Shown: positions 8,313 through 17,027, counted from the stretch's first letter. The stretch: 64,000 nucleotides of DNA from Sunxiuqinia rutila (GCF_050589705.1 NZ_JBNGOT010000005.1:248001-312000); one strand, 5' to 3'. Numbers and translations are program-made. Notes: a model not told the origin generated them from the sequence alone.

Positions 8313-9347
8313 CTATTTTGTGTCGTTATTGCGCAGTGAAGACTCTCTGACAACAAGTTCACTTGGCAGGGTTATCGTTTGATAGTCTTGTGTCGTTTTA
8401 TTTTCTATTTCGCGAATAAGCATTTGTGCAGCTTTGGCCCCCATTTCCTGTGCGGGTTGTTTAAGGGTAGAAATGGAGGGGGTAACTACTTCCGAGAAAG
8501 GCTCATTGCTGAATCCCACAATTCCAAAATCTTCAGGAATGCGAATGCCTTGTGATTTTAAGTACACAATCATACTTAATGCAGAGGTGTCATTTCCGCA
8601 GAATACCGCATCCGGTGGGTTTTTTAGAGCCAATAATTGTTGAATGGCCTGCTGTCCATCCATTCGGGTTAACCGGTTGCAAATGATCAATTGATCTTCC
8701 ACGGCTAAATTATTCTTACGGAGTGCTTCTTTGTAGCCTTCCATCCGGTCATGATAAGTATTGAGAACGGTTGGTCCGGCTAGGTGTGCAATACGCTTAT
8801 AACCTTGATCAATTAAATGCTGGGTTGCTTTAAAACCGCAGGAAAAGTCATCAATGACAATCTTGTTTGCTTTCAAATCAGGGGCTACTCGGTCAAAAAA
8901 GACCAATGGAATATTCTTATTCGTAAATAGCTGGAAATGGTCAAATTCATTGGTTTGCATACTGAGCGAGGTAATTAAGCCATCGACCCGGTTTGAAAAC
9001 AAGGAATGCACAATTTTTTTCTCTTTTTCCAAGAGGTCTTTCGACTGAGAGATAATAACATTATAACCTGCTTCAAAGGCCACATCTTCAACACCGCTGA
9101 TAAATGCCGAGAAAAAATGCCGATTGATAAGGGGCACAACAATGCCGATTGTATGCGTTTTTTGGGTTCGCAGGTTGGAGGCAATGGTGTTGGGTTGGTA
9201 GCCAAGCTTCAGAGCCAAGGCTTTAATTTTGTCCTTGGTAGCTTGACTGATCCGTGGGTTGTCATTTAAGGCTCGGGATACGGTTGAAGCGGAAATCTTA
9301 AGTTCCCGGGCAATATCGTGAATGGTGACTGATGTTTTTTTATCCAT
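8313..9347 (-). CDS. LacI-family transcriptional regulator of the uronate locus
   Basis: A LacI/GalR regulator of 344 residues from the Met at 9347. A longer frame to 9407 adds 20 residues ahead of the normal family start 'MDKKTSVTIHDIAREL', so I take the internal Met. The N-terminal HTH (~6-26, 'ISASTVSRALND') and hinge helix ('YQPNTIASNLR') bind DNA; the remainder is the periplasmic-binding-like effector domain with 'VGFSNEPFSEVVTPSISTL'. It diverges from the GH88-kduI-DUF2264-kduD-DUF4861 operon across a perfect palindrome. It very likely represses that operon and possibly itself. The effector is presumably an unsaturated uronate or a product such as KDG (inference). Confidence 0.9.
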   Translation of the reverse strand: MDKKTSVTIHDIARELKISASTVSRALNDNPRISQATKDKIKALALKLGYQPNTIASNLRTQKTHTIGIVVPLINRHFFSAFISGVEDVAFEAGYNVIISQSKDLLEKEKKIVHSLFSNRVDGLITSLSMQTNEFDHFQLFTNKNIPLVFFDRVAPDLKANKIVIDDFSCGFKATQHLIDQGYKRIAHLAGPTVLNTYHDRMEGYKEALRKNNLAVEDQLIICNRLTRMDGQQAIQQLLALKNPPDAVFCGNDTSALSMIVYLKSQGIRIPEDFGIVGFSNEPFSEVVTPSISTLKQPAQEMGAKAAQMLIREIENKTTQDYQTITLPSELVVRESSLRNNDTK

Positions 9348-9442
9348 TTTATTTGAATCGGATGAAATGCTGCTATTCATTTGCTTTTGGCTGCAATCAA
9401 TGTACAAATATGATAATTATTTTTCAAAAAAATGAAAAGAAA

Positions 9443-9458
9443 ATGCAATCGATTGCAT
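9443..9458. promoter_or_regulatory. Putative LacI-family operator (16-bp perfect palindrome)
   Basis: ATGCAATCGATTGCAT is a perfect 16-bp palindrome with a central CG, the usual form of LacI/GalR operators. It lies in the divergent region between the LacI gene and the GH88 operon and overlaps the candidate -33 TTG of the GH88 promoter, so binding should block RNA polymerase. Confidence 0.7.
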
Positions 9459-9483
9459 AATTGCTTCCTTTATCTTAGATTTG
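9453..9483 (+). promoter_or_regulatory. Promoter of the GH88-kduI operon
   Basis: TTG at 9453-9455 and TAGATTTG at 9476-9483 match the Bacteroidota -33 and -7 (TAnnTTTG) elements with 20 bp between them, the expected spacing. The -7 box is 17 bp before the ATG at 9500. Confidence 0.65.
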
Positions 9484-9499
9484 TGCTTCTAACTAATTA

Positions 9500-10672
9500 A
9501 TGAAATTTAAAATGAAACATAGAAATTTAATTCTAATCAGCCTGGTGTTTATTGCAATTCAGGCTTGCTCTCCCCAAAAGGCTAGCAATGAGGACTTGAC
9601 ACAACGGCTTTCCGATCAGTTGAACGTGTTGGTGCAGGCAACCGATGATTCGGAGAAACTGCCTCGTTCATGGACTGAAAAAGATGGGTACAAAATGATT
9701 GGCATTCGAGACTGGTGCAGTGGTTTTCCACCAGGAATGTATTGGTATATGTATGAGTTGAGTAATGATGAGCAATGGAAAAATACTGCGATTAAAACGA
9801 CGGAGAAATTGGACGGAGTGCAGTTTTACACTGGAACGCACGACTTGGGTTTCATGGTGTTTTGCAGCTATGGAAATGCTTACCGGCTAACCGGTGACGA
9901 AGCGTACAAAGAGGTAATTTTACAAGGCGCCGAAAGTTTGGCTTCGCGCTTTAACCCGGTTACTGGAGCTATTCGTTCGTGGGACTGGGGGAAATGGCAA
10001 TTTCCGGTTATCATTGATAATATGATGAATTTGGAAATGTTGTTTTGGGCATCCAAAGTTTCCGGTGATAACCGTTTTCGGGATATTGCCGTAACTCATG
10101 CAAACACCACATTGGAACATCACTTTAGGGACGATATGAGTTCGTACCATGTGGTAAGCTATGATACGATTACCGGAGAAGTGGAGCGCAAACAGACTCA
10201 CCAGGGATACAGCGACGATTCTGCTTGGGCACGTGGACAATCTTGGGGACTATATGGCTACATTGTTTGTTATCGGGAAACAGGTGATCCGAAATACCTG
10301 AAAGCCGCAGAAGATATTGCTGCTTTTATTATTCCGAACCTGCCGGAAGATTTGGTTCCTTACTGGGATTACAATGATCCTAAGATTCCAAATGTAAAAA
10401 GAGATGCTTCAGCAGGAGCCTTGTTGGCTTCGGCTTTTTATGAACTGGGAACAATGGTGGAAGACGGGCAGCGTTATTTCGATCTGGCAGATCAGCTTTT
10501 GGAAACGCTTTCTTCCCCTGAGTATTTAGCAGAAGGAGGAGCCAATGGCGGATTCTTGTTAAAACATTCAGTGGGGCATCTGCCTGGAAATTCAGAAATC
10601 GATGTTCCTTTGAATTATGCCGATTATTATTATTTAGAAGCAATTAAGCGAAAACGTGAATTAAAAAAATAA
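9500..10672 (+). CDS. GH88 unsaturated glucuronyl hydrolase, lipoprotein
   Basis: A 390-residue glycoside hydrolase family 88 enzyme, which removes the delta-4,5-unsaturated uronic acid left at the non-reducing end of oligosaccharides by polysaccharide lyases. The N-terminus is a lipoprotein signal with Cys23 after 'IAIQA', so it is anchored in the periplasm or at the surface. The (alpha/alpha)6 barrel shows 'HDLGFM' (D115) and 'DNMMNLEML' (D173); their 58-residue spacing resembles the two catalytic aspartates of characterised GH88 enzymes. 'QGYSDDSAWARGQSWGLYGY' is another family signature. It is first in an operon with kduI 7 bp downstream, consistent with feeding free unsaturated uronate to KduI/KduD. 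The parent glycan (pectin, glycosaminoglycan or other) cannot be read from sequence. Confidence 0.9.
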   Translation: MKFKMKHRNLILISLVFIAIQACSPQKASNEDLTQRLSDQLNVLVQATDDSEKLPRSWTEKDGYKMIGIRDWCSGFPPGMYWYMYELSNDEQWKNTAIKTTEKLDGVQFYTGTHDLGFMVFCSYGNAYRLTGDEAYKEVILQGAESLASRFNPVTGAIRSWDWGKWQFPVIIDNMMNLEMLFWASKVSGDNRFRDIAVTHANTTLEHHFRDDMSSYHVVSYDTITGEVERKQTHQGYSDDSAWARGQSWGLYGYIVCYRETGDPKYLKAAEDIAAFIIPNLPEDLVPYWDYNDPKIPNVKRDASAGALLASAFYELGTMVEDGQRYFDLADQLLETLSSPEYLAEGGANGGFLLKHSVGHLPGNSEIDVPLNYADYYYLEAIKRKRELKK

Positions 10673-10679
10673 GAGAATT

Positions 10680-11522
10680 ATGACTACAAATTTTGAAGAA
10701 CGCTATGCGTATCATCCGGACGATTTTAAAACCTATGATACGGAGAAAATCAGAAAAGAATTTTTGGTAGAAAAAGTGATGGAAGAGGATACCATCAATT
10801 TAGTGTACTCACACATTGAGCGCTACATTGTAGGAGGAGCTGTTCCGGTAACTAAAGCATTGACACTGGGAACGGTTGATGCATTGAAAGCAAACTATTT
10901 CTGCGAGCGACGCGAAGTTGGAATCATCAATGTGGGTGGCATAGGAAGTGTGAGTGTTGATGGAAAAGAATATGTGCTTGAGTTTAAAGATGCCCTTTAC
11001 ATTGGAAAAGGAGCGAAGGAAGTGGTATTCAAATCGGCTGACAGCGCGAAACCCGCTCGTTTCTATTTCAACTCGGCACCGGCTCACAAAGAATTCCCAA
11101 CCAAACACGTGACTTTAAGGGATGCCAATGTATTACACCTGGGCTCTCTGGAAACATCCAACGAGCGTAACATCAACCAGCTGTTGATTAACACCGTTGT
11201 TGAAACATGCCAGTTGCAGATGGGAATGACCGAGCTGAAACCCGGAAGCGTCTGGAATACCATGCCTGCGCATACTCACAGCCGCCGGAATGAAGTTTAC
11301 TTTTACTTCAATGTACCCGAAGACCAGGCCGTGTGTCACTTCATGGGACAACCTCATGAAACTCGTCACTTGTGGATGAAAAACGAGCAAGCTGTAATCT
11401 CACCAAGCTGGTCGATTCACTCGGCGGCGGGTACAAGCAACTACATTTTTATCTGGGGGATGGCCGGCGAAAACCTGGATTACACCGATATGGACATTAT
11501 TAAACCAACAGAATTAAAATAA
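10680..11522 (+). CDS. kduI: 4-deoxy-L-threo-5-hexosulose-uronate ketol-isomerase KduI
   Basis: A 280-residue KduI, usual length, cupin fold. It converts 5-keto-4-deoxyuronate (the linear form of unsaturated uronate) to 2,5-diketo-3-deoxygluconate in the cytoplasm. The metal site is visible as 'MPAHTHSRRNEVYFYF' (two His and a Glu) with a further His in 'SPSWSIHSAAGTSNY'. 'GGIGSVSVDG' and 'NEVYFYFNVPE' are characteristic. It follows GH88 by 7 bp and precedes DUF2264 and kduD, so the operon encodes two successive steps of the classical uronate route. A 9-bp hairpin directly downstream may tune expression of the distal genes. Confidence 0.95.
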   Translation: MTTNFEERYAYHPDDFKTYDTEKIRKEFLVEKVMEEDTINLVYSHIERYIVGGAVPVTKALTLGTVDALKANYFCERREVGIINVGGIGSVSVDGKEYVLEFKDALYIGKGAKEVVFKSADSAKPARFYFNSAPAHKEFPTKHVTLRDANVLHLGSLETSNERNINQLLINTVVETCQLQMGMTELKPGSVWNTMPAHTHSRRNEVYFYFNVPEDQAVCHFMGQPHETRHLWMKNEQAVISPSWSIHSAAGTSNYIFIWGMAGENLDYTDMDIIKPTELK

Positions 11523-11530
11523 CCTTTTTG

Positions 11531-11553
11531 CAATACCCCTTCGAGGGGTATTG
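11531..11553 (+). terminator. Intercistronic hairpin after kduI (weak terminator or processing site)
   Basis: Perfect 9-bp stem CAATACCCC/GGGGTATTG with loop TTCGA, followed by TTGTCTTTCT rather than a clean T-run. It lies in the 58-bp kduI-DUF2264 gap and probably attenuates or stabilises the mRNA rather than ending it. Confidence 0.5.
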
Positions 11554-11580
11554 TTGTCTTTCTGACAAAATACCTAGAAG

Positions 11581-12822
11581 ATGAGAAGAAGAGATGTTTT
11601 CAAATACTTGTCATTAGCGGGACTTTTGCCACTTAGTGGAAAAGCAACAGCTTCTGTTTTTGCTGCAGATGAACCAACCAATCATCGTGAATATTGGGTG
11701 CACGTACTAACCAGTATTTCTTCTCCATTATTGGAGGCATTAAGCAAAGGCGAATTAAAAAAGAATATGCCGGTAGAATGCAAGCCGGGAATGAAGGCGA
11801 ACAGGGAAGAGGTTACCTACCTGGAAGCTTTTGGTCGACTTTTGGCAGGTTTGGCTCCTTGGCTTGAATTAGGGGCTGATAACAGTCGCGAGGGAAAGCA
11901 GCGCAAACACTTCATTGAGTTGGCCCAGAAGAGTCTGAAAATGGCGGTAGATCCGGATTCTCCGGATTTTATGAACTTCACCAAAGGCTATCAACCATTG
12001 GTTGATGCTGCTTTTTTAGCACATGCTATTTTAAGAGCACCCAATGTGCTTTGGAAACAGTTAGATAAAACGACTCAAAGGCAGTTGGTTGAGGCGATGA
12101 AAAGTTCAAGGGAAATTACCCCTTGGTATAACAATTGGCTCTTGTTTAGTGGCATGGTTGAGGCTTTTCTGGCTTTTGCAGGCGAAGACTGGGACCAAAT
12201 GCGTATTGATTTGACCATTAAAAAACACATGGAATGGTACGTTGGTGACGGGATGTATGGCGATGGTCCTCAGTTTCACTGGGATTATTACAACAGCTAT
12301 GTTATTCAACCCATGATGGTCGATATTTTAGCGGAGACAGTCAAGCATAGCAAGCGATACGAGTCTACCTATGAGACTGTTTTGAAGCGAGCTACCCGTT
12401 ATGCGGCTATTCAGGAGAAATTGATTTCGCCGGAAGGAACTTTTCCCGCAATTGGCCGGTCATTACCTTACCGTTTTGGAGCATTTCAACACTTGTCACA
12501 AATGGCTCTTCAACATCATTTGCCCGAATCCATTAAGCCGGCTCAGGTGCGGTGTGCACTTACTGCCGTTATCAAACGAATGTATGAAGCCGATGGTGTT
12601 TTTGATGCCAATGGCTGGTTAACAATTGGTTTTGTTGGCCATCAACCGGATATTGCTGAAAGCTATATCTCAACCGGAAGCTTATACCTGTGTTCGGTAG
12701 GCTTACTGGCCCTTGGTTTACCTGAAGATGATCCGTTTTGGGCTGATCCGGATACAGATTGGACGGCGAAAACAATTTGGGGAGGCACGAATTTCCCGGC
12801 CGACCATGCATTGAAAGATTAA
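11581..12822 (+). CDS. DUF2264 domain protein with twin-arginine-like signal
   Basis: A 413-residue protein beginning 'MRRRDVFKYLSLAGLLPLSG', a Tat-like signal, so probably exported folded or via Sec to the periplasm. The rest is helical and Trp-rich with 'WYNNWLLFSGMVEAFL', 'GDGMYGDGPQFHWDYYNSY' and 'AIGRSLPYRFGAF', which I recognise as DUF2264. The family has an (alpha/alpha)-barrel look and is often encoded beside GH88/GH105 and pectin or glycosaminoglycan genes. A role in removing or trimming modified uronate oligosaccharides is plausible, but no catalytic activity is established that I can cite. It sits mid-operon between kduI and kduD. Confidence 0.8.
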   Translation: MRRRDVFKYLSLAGLLPLSGKATASVFAADEPTNHREYWVHVLTSISSPLLEALSKGELKKNMPVECKPGMKANREEVTYLEAFGRLLAGLAPWLELGADNSREGKQRKHFIELAQKSLKMAVDPDSPDFMNFTKGYQPLVDAAFLAHAILRAPNVLWKQLDKTTQRQLVEAMKSSREITPWYNNWLLFSGMVEAFLAFAGEDWDQMRIDLTIKKHMEWYVGDGMYGDGPQFHWDYYNSYVIQPMMVDILAETVKHSKRYESTYETVLKRATRYAAIQEKLISPEGTFPAIGRSLPYRFGAFQHLSQMALQHHLPESIKPAQVRCALTAVIKRMYEADGVFDANGWLTIGFVGHQPDIAESYISTGSLYLCSVGLLALGLPEDDPFWADPDTDWTAKTIWGGTNFPADHALKD

Positions 12823-12850
12823 TAATAAAGATATTGAAATACGACTCATA

Positions 12851-13648
12851 ATGAACGAATTATTTGATTTAACAGACAAAGTAGCCCTGATTACGGGAGG
12901 AACTCACGGAATTGGAATGGCTATTGGTAAAGTCCTGGGTAAAGCCGGAGCAAAAATCTGTGTTAACGATTTATCAGGCGATAAGCTGGAAAGCTGTCGG
13001 GCAGAATATAAAAAAGAAGGCATCGATGTGTTTGCCTTGAAATTTGATGTGACCAGCGAAGAAGATGTTGATCGCGGCATTTCCGAAATTGAAAAGGAAG
13101 TGGGGGAGATTGATATTCTGGTTAACAATGCCGGAATTATCAAGCGAATCCCAATTCTGGATATGCCCATTGCTGATTATAAGCAGGTGATTGATGTGGA
13201 TTTGGTGGCTCCTTTGATTGTTTCCAAGCGTGTGGCGCCTAAAATGATTGCCAAGCGCAGCGGAAAAATTATCAATATGTGCTCGATGATGAGTGTGTAT
13301 GGCCGCAATTCGGTTTCTGCCTACGCTTCAGCTAAAGGCGGATTAAAACTGTTAACCGCCAACATGTGCTGCGAGTGGGCTAAATACAATTTGCAGATTA
13401 ATGGTATTGGACCTGGTTACATTGCTACGGCGCAAACAGCTCCTATTCGTGAGGGCGGACACCCTTTCAACGATTTGGTGATGACCCGTACTCCTGCAGG
13501 CCGTTGGGGGGAACCTGAAGATATTGGTAATGCCGCACTTTTCCTGGCTTCAGCAGCAAGTAACTTTGTCAATGGACAGGTGCTTTATGTTGATGGCGGA
13601 ATCCTGGCCAACTTCGGCTATGTTAAAGGTGAAAACGATTTGGACTAA
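12851..13648 (+). CDS. kduD: 2-dehydro-3-deoxy-D-gluconate 5-dehydrogenase KduD (SDR)
   Basis: A 265-residue short-chain dehydrogenase. KduD reduces 2,5-diketo-3-deoxygluconate, the KduI product, to 2-keto-3-deoxygluconate using NAD(P)H. Marks are the Rossmann motif 'TGGTHGIGMAIG' (~16-27), 'NNAGI' (~95), catalytic Ser in 'CSMMS' and the YxxxK motif in 'YASAKGG'. The C-terminal 'NGQVLYVDGGILANFGY' is typical. SDR families overlap and gluconate 5-dehydrogenase is an alternative, but operon partnership with kduI favours KduD. It ends 4 bp before the DUF4861 gene, indicating translational coupling. Confidence 0.9.
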   Translation: MNELFDLTDKVALITGGTHGIGMAIGKVLGKAGAKICVNDLSGDKLESCRAEYKKEGIDVFALKFDVTSEEDVDRGISEIEKEVGEIDILVNNAGIIKRIPILDMPIADYKQVIDVDLVAPLIVSKRVAPKMIAKRSGKIINMCSMMSVYGRNSVSAYASAKGGLKLLTANMCCEWAKYNLQINGIGPGYIATAQTAPIREGGHPFNDLVMTRTPAGRWGEPEDIGNAALFLASAASNFVNGQVLYVDGGILANFGYVKGENDLD

Positions 13649-13652
13649 GGTT

Positions 13653-14924
13653 ATGAAAAAGCTAATCTACCTATTATTTGTTGCTGGACTTTTTTCCTGT
13701 TCAACACCGAACAATCAACTTACGATGAAGAACCCGATGGATACAGACCGTCCGGATGAGACCATCCTGATTGAACGAGTTGACCTGGAACAAAAAATCG
13801 GCAAAATTGAAGCTGGACTGGCTCCTGTTTTGAAACGCAACGGACAGTTGGTGCCGACTCAGGCTGACGATATGGATGGCGATGGTAATTGGGATGAACT
13901 GGTTGTTAATCTCGATTTCCTGGCCAATGAAACCATTACTCTGCAGCTTGAATTTGTTGCGGTAGCCGATTATCCTGACTTTGAGAAACGCACCAACGTA
14001 CGTTTGGGAATTGTTCAGGAAGATCATTCTTTTAAGGAAGTGGATCAGTACTTTGCTCCTCAGGGACTGGATGGATTTCCAACCATTGCTCAAGGGGAAA
14101 GTGTCAACTGGGAAAACGACAAAATGGGTTTCCGCAATTATTTTGATTGCCGGAATGTGAAAGACCTGTTTGGAAAACTTCAACCCGGTTTGATCATCGA
14201 TAAAATTCATACGCCGGAAATGGGCGACTATCACAAGTTGGCCGACTGGGGAATGGATGTCCTGCACTGTGGAAGTAGCCTAGGATCCGGAGGTTTGGCC
14301 ATGCTCGAAAATGATTCGCTTTTTCGACTGGGCTCCACCGATGTTTATGAGTATCAAAAAGTCGTTGAAGGTCCCATTCGCTCGGTGTTCGATTTGAAAT
14401 ACAAAGGATGGGATGTGGCCGGCCAAAAGCTGGATGCAGTTGAGCGGATCAGCATCTATCCAGGCAAATATTGGTTCCAGTCGGATGTTACGGTGACGGG
14501 GTATACCGGTCAAAAGCAACTGGCAACAGGCATTGTTACCAGCTTATTGAAAAACGAGCCCTATTCGTTTGATGCCGGTAAAAACTTTGCCGCCATAGCC
14601 ACCCTTGATGTGCAATCGCTAAACCAGGATGAGCTTGGAATGGCCGTAATGGTTCCGAAAGATGAGCTGACAGCCATTGACCGGACAACCGATATCAACT
14701 TCTTTAAAGAAGGCTACCAAACGGTGCCGGCAAAAAACTTTAGCCACGTTATTTCTGAAACATATTATGTGGCACAGACGCTTGCCAATGAGCAACCAAC
14801 GCGTCATTATTTCTTTGCGGTTTGGGGGCTTGAAAATCCCAAATGGAAAGAAATTGACCATTTTAGAAACTACATTAACGAAGAGGCTGAAAAGCTAAGT
14901 CATCCCATTGACGTTATTATTTAG
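13653..14924 (+). CDS. DUF4861 family lipoprotein
   Basis: A 423-residue protein from the ATG at 13653. The frame is open further upstream inside kduD, but only this Met gives a signal ('MKKLIYLLFVAGLFSCS', lipobox Cys16) and it follows the kduD stop by 4 bp. The mature part has 'DDMDGDGNWDELV', 'WENDKMGFRNYFD' and 'DWGMDVLHCGSSLGSGG', which I recognise as DUF4861, a family of predicted periplasmic or surface beta-rich proteins often encoded in uronic-acid polysaccharide loci. Its biochemical role is not known to me. The last gene of the operon, it is followed by a good terminator. The surface location and conserved Trp/Asp residues would suit carbohydrate binding or hydrolysis (inference). 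Confidence 0.8.
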   Translation: MKKLIYLLFVAGLFSCSTPNNQLTMKNPMDTDRPDETILIERVDLEQKIGKIEAGLAPVLKRNGQLVPTQADDMDGDGNWDELVVNLDFLANETITLQLEFVAVADYPDFEKRTNVRLGIVQEDHSFKEVDQYFAPQGLDGFPTIAQGESVNWENDKMGFRNYFDCRNVKDLFGKLQPGLIIDKIHTPEMGDYHKLADWGMDVLHCGSSLGSGGLAMLENDSLFRLGSTDVYEYQKVVEGPIRSVFDLKYKGWDVAGQKLDAVERISIYPGKYWFQSDVTVTGYTGQKQLATGIVTSLLKNEPYSFDAGKNFAAIATLDVQSLNQDELGMAVMVPKDELTAIDRTTDINFFKEGYQTVPAKNFSHVISETYYVAQTLANEQPTRHYFFAVWGLENPKWKEIDHFRNYINEEAEKLSHPIDVII

Positions 14925-14948
14925 GAAGGATCGTTTTTCGTTAAATGC

Positions 14949-14981
14949 AAAGGAGTCATGGCAACATGGCTCCTTTTTTTT
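14949..14981 (+). terminator. Terminator of the kdu operon
   Basis: A 12-bp stem (14949-14960 with 14965-14976, one G-T wobble) with a GCAA tetraloop and an uninterrupted T-run, 25 bp after the DUF4861 stop. Confidence 0.85.
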
Positions 14982-15159
14982 GAATTGAAAATTACAGCTG
15001 GGCTGAACGCCTCAGTGTAAGCTTATGTTGTTTAACAGTTAAGTCAGGTAACGTTAGGTAGATCAGGAGGAATTGTGCTCTGTTTTGAAAATGAGACTGT
15101 TCTATAATAGCAAAATCCCTTCTTGTATTTCAACAAAACTTTCTATATTTCGTTAAAAT

Positions 15160-15192
15160 AAAACTGCTTATGTTGCAGTTTTGTTTTTTTGT
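15160..15192 (+). terminator. Terminator-like hairpin in the leader of the ECF sigma gene
   Basis: AAAACTGC/GCAGTTTT (15160-15167 with 15175-15182), 7-nt loop, then a T7 run. It lies 36 bp ahead of the sigma gene and 180 bp after the previous terminator. It therefore ends something transcribed between 14982 and 15160 or attenuates the sigma operon. Confidence 0.55.
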
Positions 15193-15227
15193 TGTCCGAT
15201 ATACTCCTAAACTAACGAAGATGAACT

Positions 15228-15824
15228 ATGCCAAACATGGATCAAATCTTATTTTCACGGGTAAAGTTTCATAATGATCAGAATGCTTTTGAGTATATTT
15301 TTGATGCCCACTATGCTGCACTTTGTGCTTATGCTTCGGGCATATTAGGGAGTCATGAAGATGCCAAAGACATTGTCAATGACTGTTTCCTGGAATTTTG
15401 GAATAAGCGGCAGTCGATTGAAATTACCAGTTCATTAAAGTCTTATTTGTACATTGCCGTCCGCAATTTGTCGATTAACCAGTTGCGCAAGCGGAAGCAG
15501 AAAGTGAGCCTCAGTTCGGAACTGACTTACCCGTTTTACAAGCAGGAAGAAGTCTCAGCCAAAATCGAACAGCTGCAGCAAATGGATAAGCTTGAAGAAC
15601 GGCTGAAAGAGGCTATTGACTCCCTTCCAAAGCAATGTCGTTATATTTTCTTTTTGAACCGATTTGAGCAAATGTCTTACAAGGCCATCGCCAGGAAACT
15701 GAATTTGTCGGAAGGCACGGTGAAAACTCAAATTGGCCGCGCCTTGAAAAAAATACGCCTTGAATTTGAAGGTGTTAAGACAAAAGGTGAAATTTTCTTG
15801 TTTAATCTTGTATGCCATTTTTGA
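15228..15824 (+). CDS. ECF RNA polymerase sigma factor (sigma-70 family, Bacteroidetes type)
   Basis: A 198-residue ECF sigma factor with region 2 (~25-90, 'FEYIFDAHYAALCAYA' and 'DAKDIVNDCFLEFWNKR') and region 4 (~125-180, 'LPKQCRYIFFLNRFEQMSYKAIARKLNLSEGTVK'). It directs RNA polymerase to a small set of promoters, here most likely that of the adjacent susC. It is followed after 42 bp by its FecR anti-sigma factor, the usual pairing. The start could also be the Met three codons in (15237). The final ~15 residues after region 4 are hydrophobic ('EIFLFNLVCHF'). Confidence 0.9.
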   Translation: MPNMDQILFSRVKFHNDQNAFEYIFDAHYAALCAYASGILGSHEDAKDIVNDCFLEFWNKRQSIEITSSLKSYLYIAVRNLSINQLRKRKQKVSLSSELTYPFYKQEEVSAKIEQLQQMDKLEERLKEAIDSLPKQCRYIFFLNRFEQMSYKAIARKLNLSEGTVKTQIGRALKKIRLEFEGVKTKGEIFLFNLVCHF

Positions 15825-15866
15825 ATTTCATTGTCATAGAGGTAAAAGTTAGTTTACACATCGGCT

Positions 15867-16964
15867 ATGAGCATGAATTCAGAGATTGATGTCCTTATTC
15901 TGGACTATGTAAATGGAACGCTAAGCAAACAGCAGGAAGCTGAGCTTTTTGAATGGGTGGAGGCTTCAGAGCAAAATGCCGCGTATTTTAGTCAGTCCGT
16001 CGCCTACATCGAACTTTCCCCGACGGCTTTAAAATCCGAACGATTCAATACCAAAAAGAATTGGAACAAGCTTTCCTCTAAAATTAACCAACGGGCGAAG
16101 CTTGTGCATATGAGCATTGAGCTGGCCAAGATTGCTGCCGTATTTGCCATCGCTTTTATTTTGGGACATTACTATTTTCAGTTTAATCCATCCGAAGAAG
16201 TTAATGAATTACGGGCTGATTACATAGTCACAGAAGTTCCATTTGGAAGTAAATCTGTGGTGACTTTGCCCGATGGATCGCGCGTTTGGATCAATGCGGG
16301 AAGTTCAGTGCGGTACCCCATAACTTTTGATGAGAGCCAACGATTGGTTTGGCTGGACGGAGAAGCATTTTTTGATGTTGTAACCAATAAAGAACGCCCC
16401 TTTTATGTTGAAACCGCAGGGGTGAAAGTGAAGGCCACTGGTACGCGTTTCAATGTCAGGGCTTATAGCGATGAGGGATTTATTGAAACTCTTTTGGTAG
16501 AAGGTGAAGTGGCTGTAAATCGTGCGCTGGCTCCCCAGAAGGACGATGTGGTGCTAAAACCCAACCAGGTACTTACCATTTATAAAAATAAGAATCAGCA
16601 AAAGTGTGATCAGCAATTGGCTGACCAAAAAACTCAAGAACATTCAGACTGCCAGGATAAAGCACCCCTAAAGATTGAAAAGGCGGTGCTGACTTCCGAT
16701 GTTCGAACGGATATTTACACTTCGTGGAAAGAAAGGGAGTGGGTGATTTATAAAGAACAGTTTGGCTCACTCATGAAGAAGCTTGAAAAGCGGTATGATG
16801 TAAGCATCAACATAAAAGATTCTTCATTATTTGACCTGGCCTATAGCGGCACACTGATGGATGAAAACCTGAAGGAAGTATTGGATGTGCTTAGCATCAC
16901 CTCTCCAATTAATTATACACTCGACAATAAAAATGTAAGCATATGGTATAACCCTAAATTCTAG
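15867..16964 (+). CDS. FecR-type anti-sigma factor with DUF4974
   Basis: A 365-residue inner-membrane protein that holds the ECF sigma factor and receives a signal from an outer-membrane transducer. There is a cytoplasmic N-terminal part (~1-85), one transmembrane helix (~88-105, 'IAAVFAIAFILGHYYF'), a periplasmic FecR domain (~120-225, 'VPFGSKSVVTLPDGSRVWINAGSSVRYP', split by me at motif level) and a C-terminal DUF4974 (~295-362, ending 'DNKNVSIWYNP'). Between them lies an unusual Gln/Lys/Asp-rich segment (~232-265) with two cysteines. It is immediately followed by susC, whose STN domain is the expected signalling partner. Confidence 0.9.
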   Translation: MSMNSEIDVLILDYVNGTLSKQQEAELFEWVEASEQNAAYFSQSVAYIELSPTALKSERFNTKKNWNKLSSKINQRAKLVHMSIELAKIAAVFAIAFILGHYYFQFNPSEEVNELRADYIVTEVPFGSKSVVTLPDGSRVWINAGSSVRYPITFDESQRLVWLDGEAFFDVVTNKERPFYVETAGVKVKATGTRFNVRAYSDEGFIETLLVEGEVAVNRALAPQKDDVVLKPNQVLTIYKNKNQQKCDQQLADQKTQEHSDCQDKAPLKIEKAVLTSDVRTDIYTSWKEREWVIYKEQFGSLMKKLEKRYDVSINIKDSSLFDLAYSGTLMDENLKEVLDVLSITSPINYTLDNKNVSIWYNPKF

Positions 16965-16992
16965 TAAATTAATAAACGTTCTCAAAAAAAAG

Positions 16993-17027
16993 AGTAACAG
17001 GATGGTACCAGCATCCTGCTACTTTAT
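16993..17027 (+). terminator. Hairpin between fecR and susC (weak terminator or attenuator)
   Basis: A 12-bp stem (16993-17004 with 17012-17023, one A/C mismatch), 7-nt loop, followed by TTTATT. It lies 57 bp before susC and may separate the regulator pair from the strongly expressed susCD transcript. Confidence 0.55.

Noticed and set aside
13524..13652. Upstream extension of the DUF4861 frame
   Set aside because: It overlaps the kduD coding end and lacks signal-peptide character; the Met at 13653 starts a clear lipoprotein signal.
15228..16964. Duplicate sigma system with 53502-54095
   Set aside because: The two ECF sigma factors differ throughout and only the first has a FecR partner; they are separate subgroups, not a duplication.
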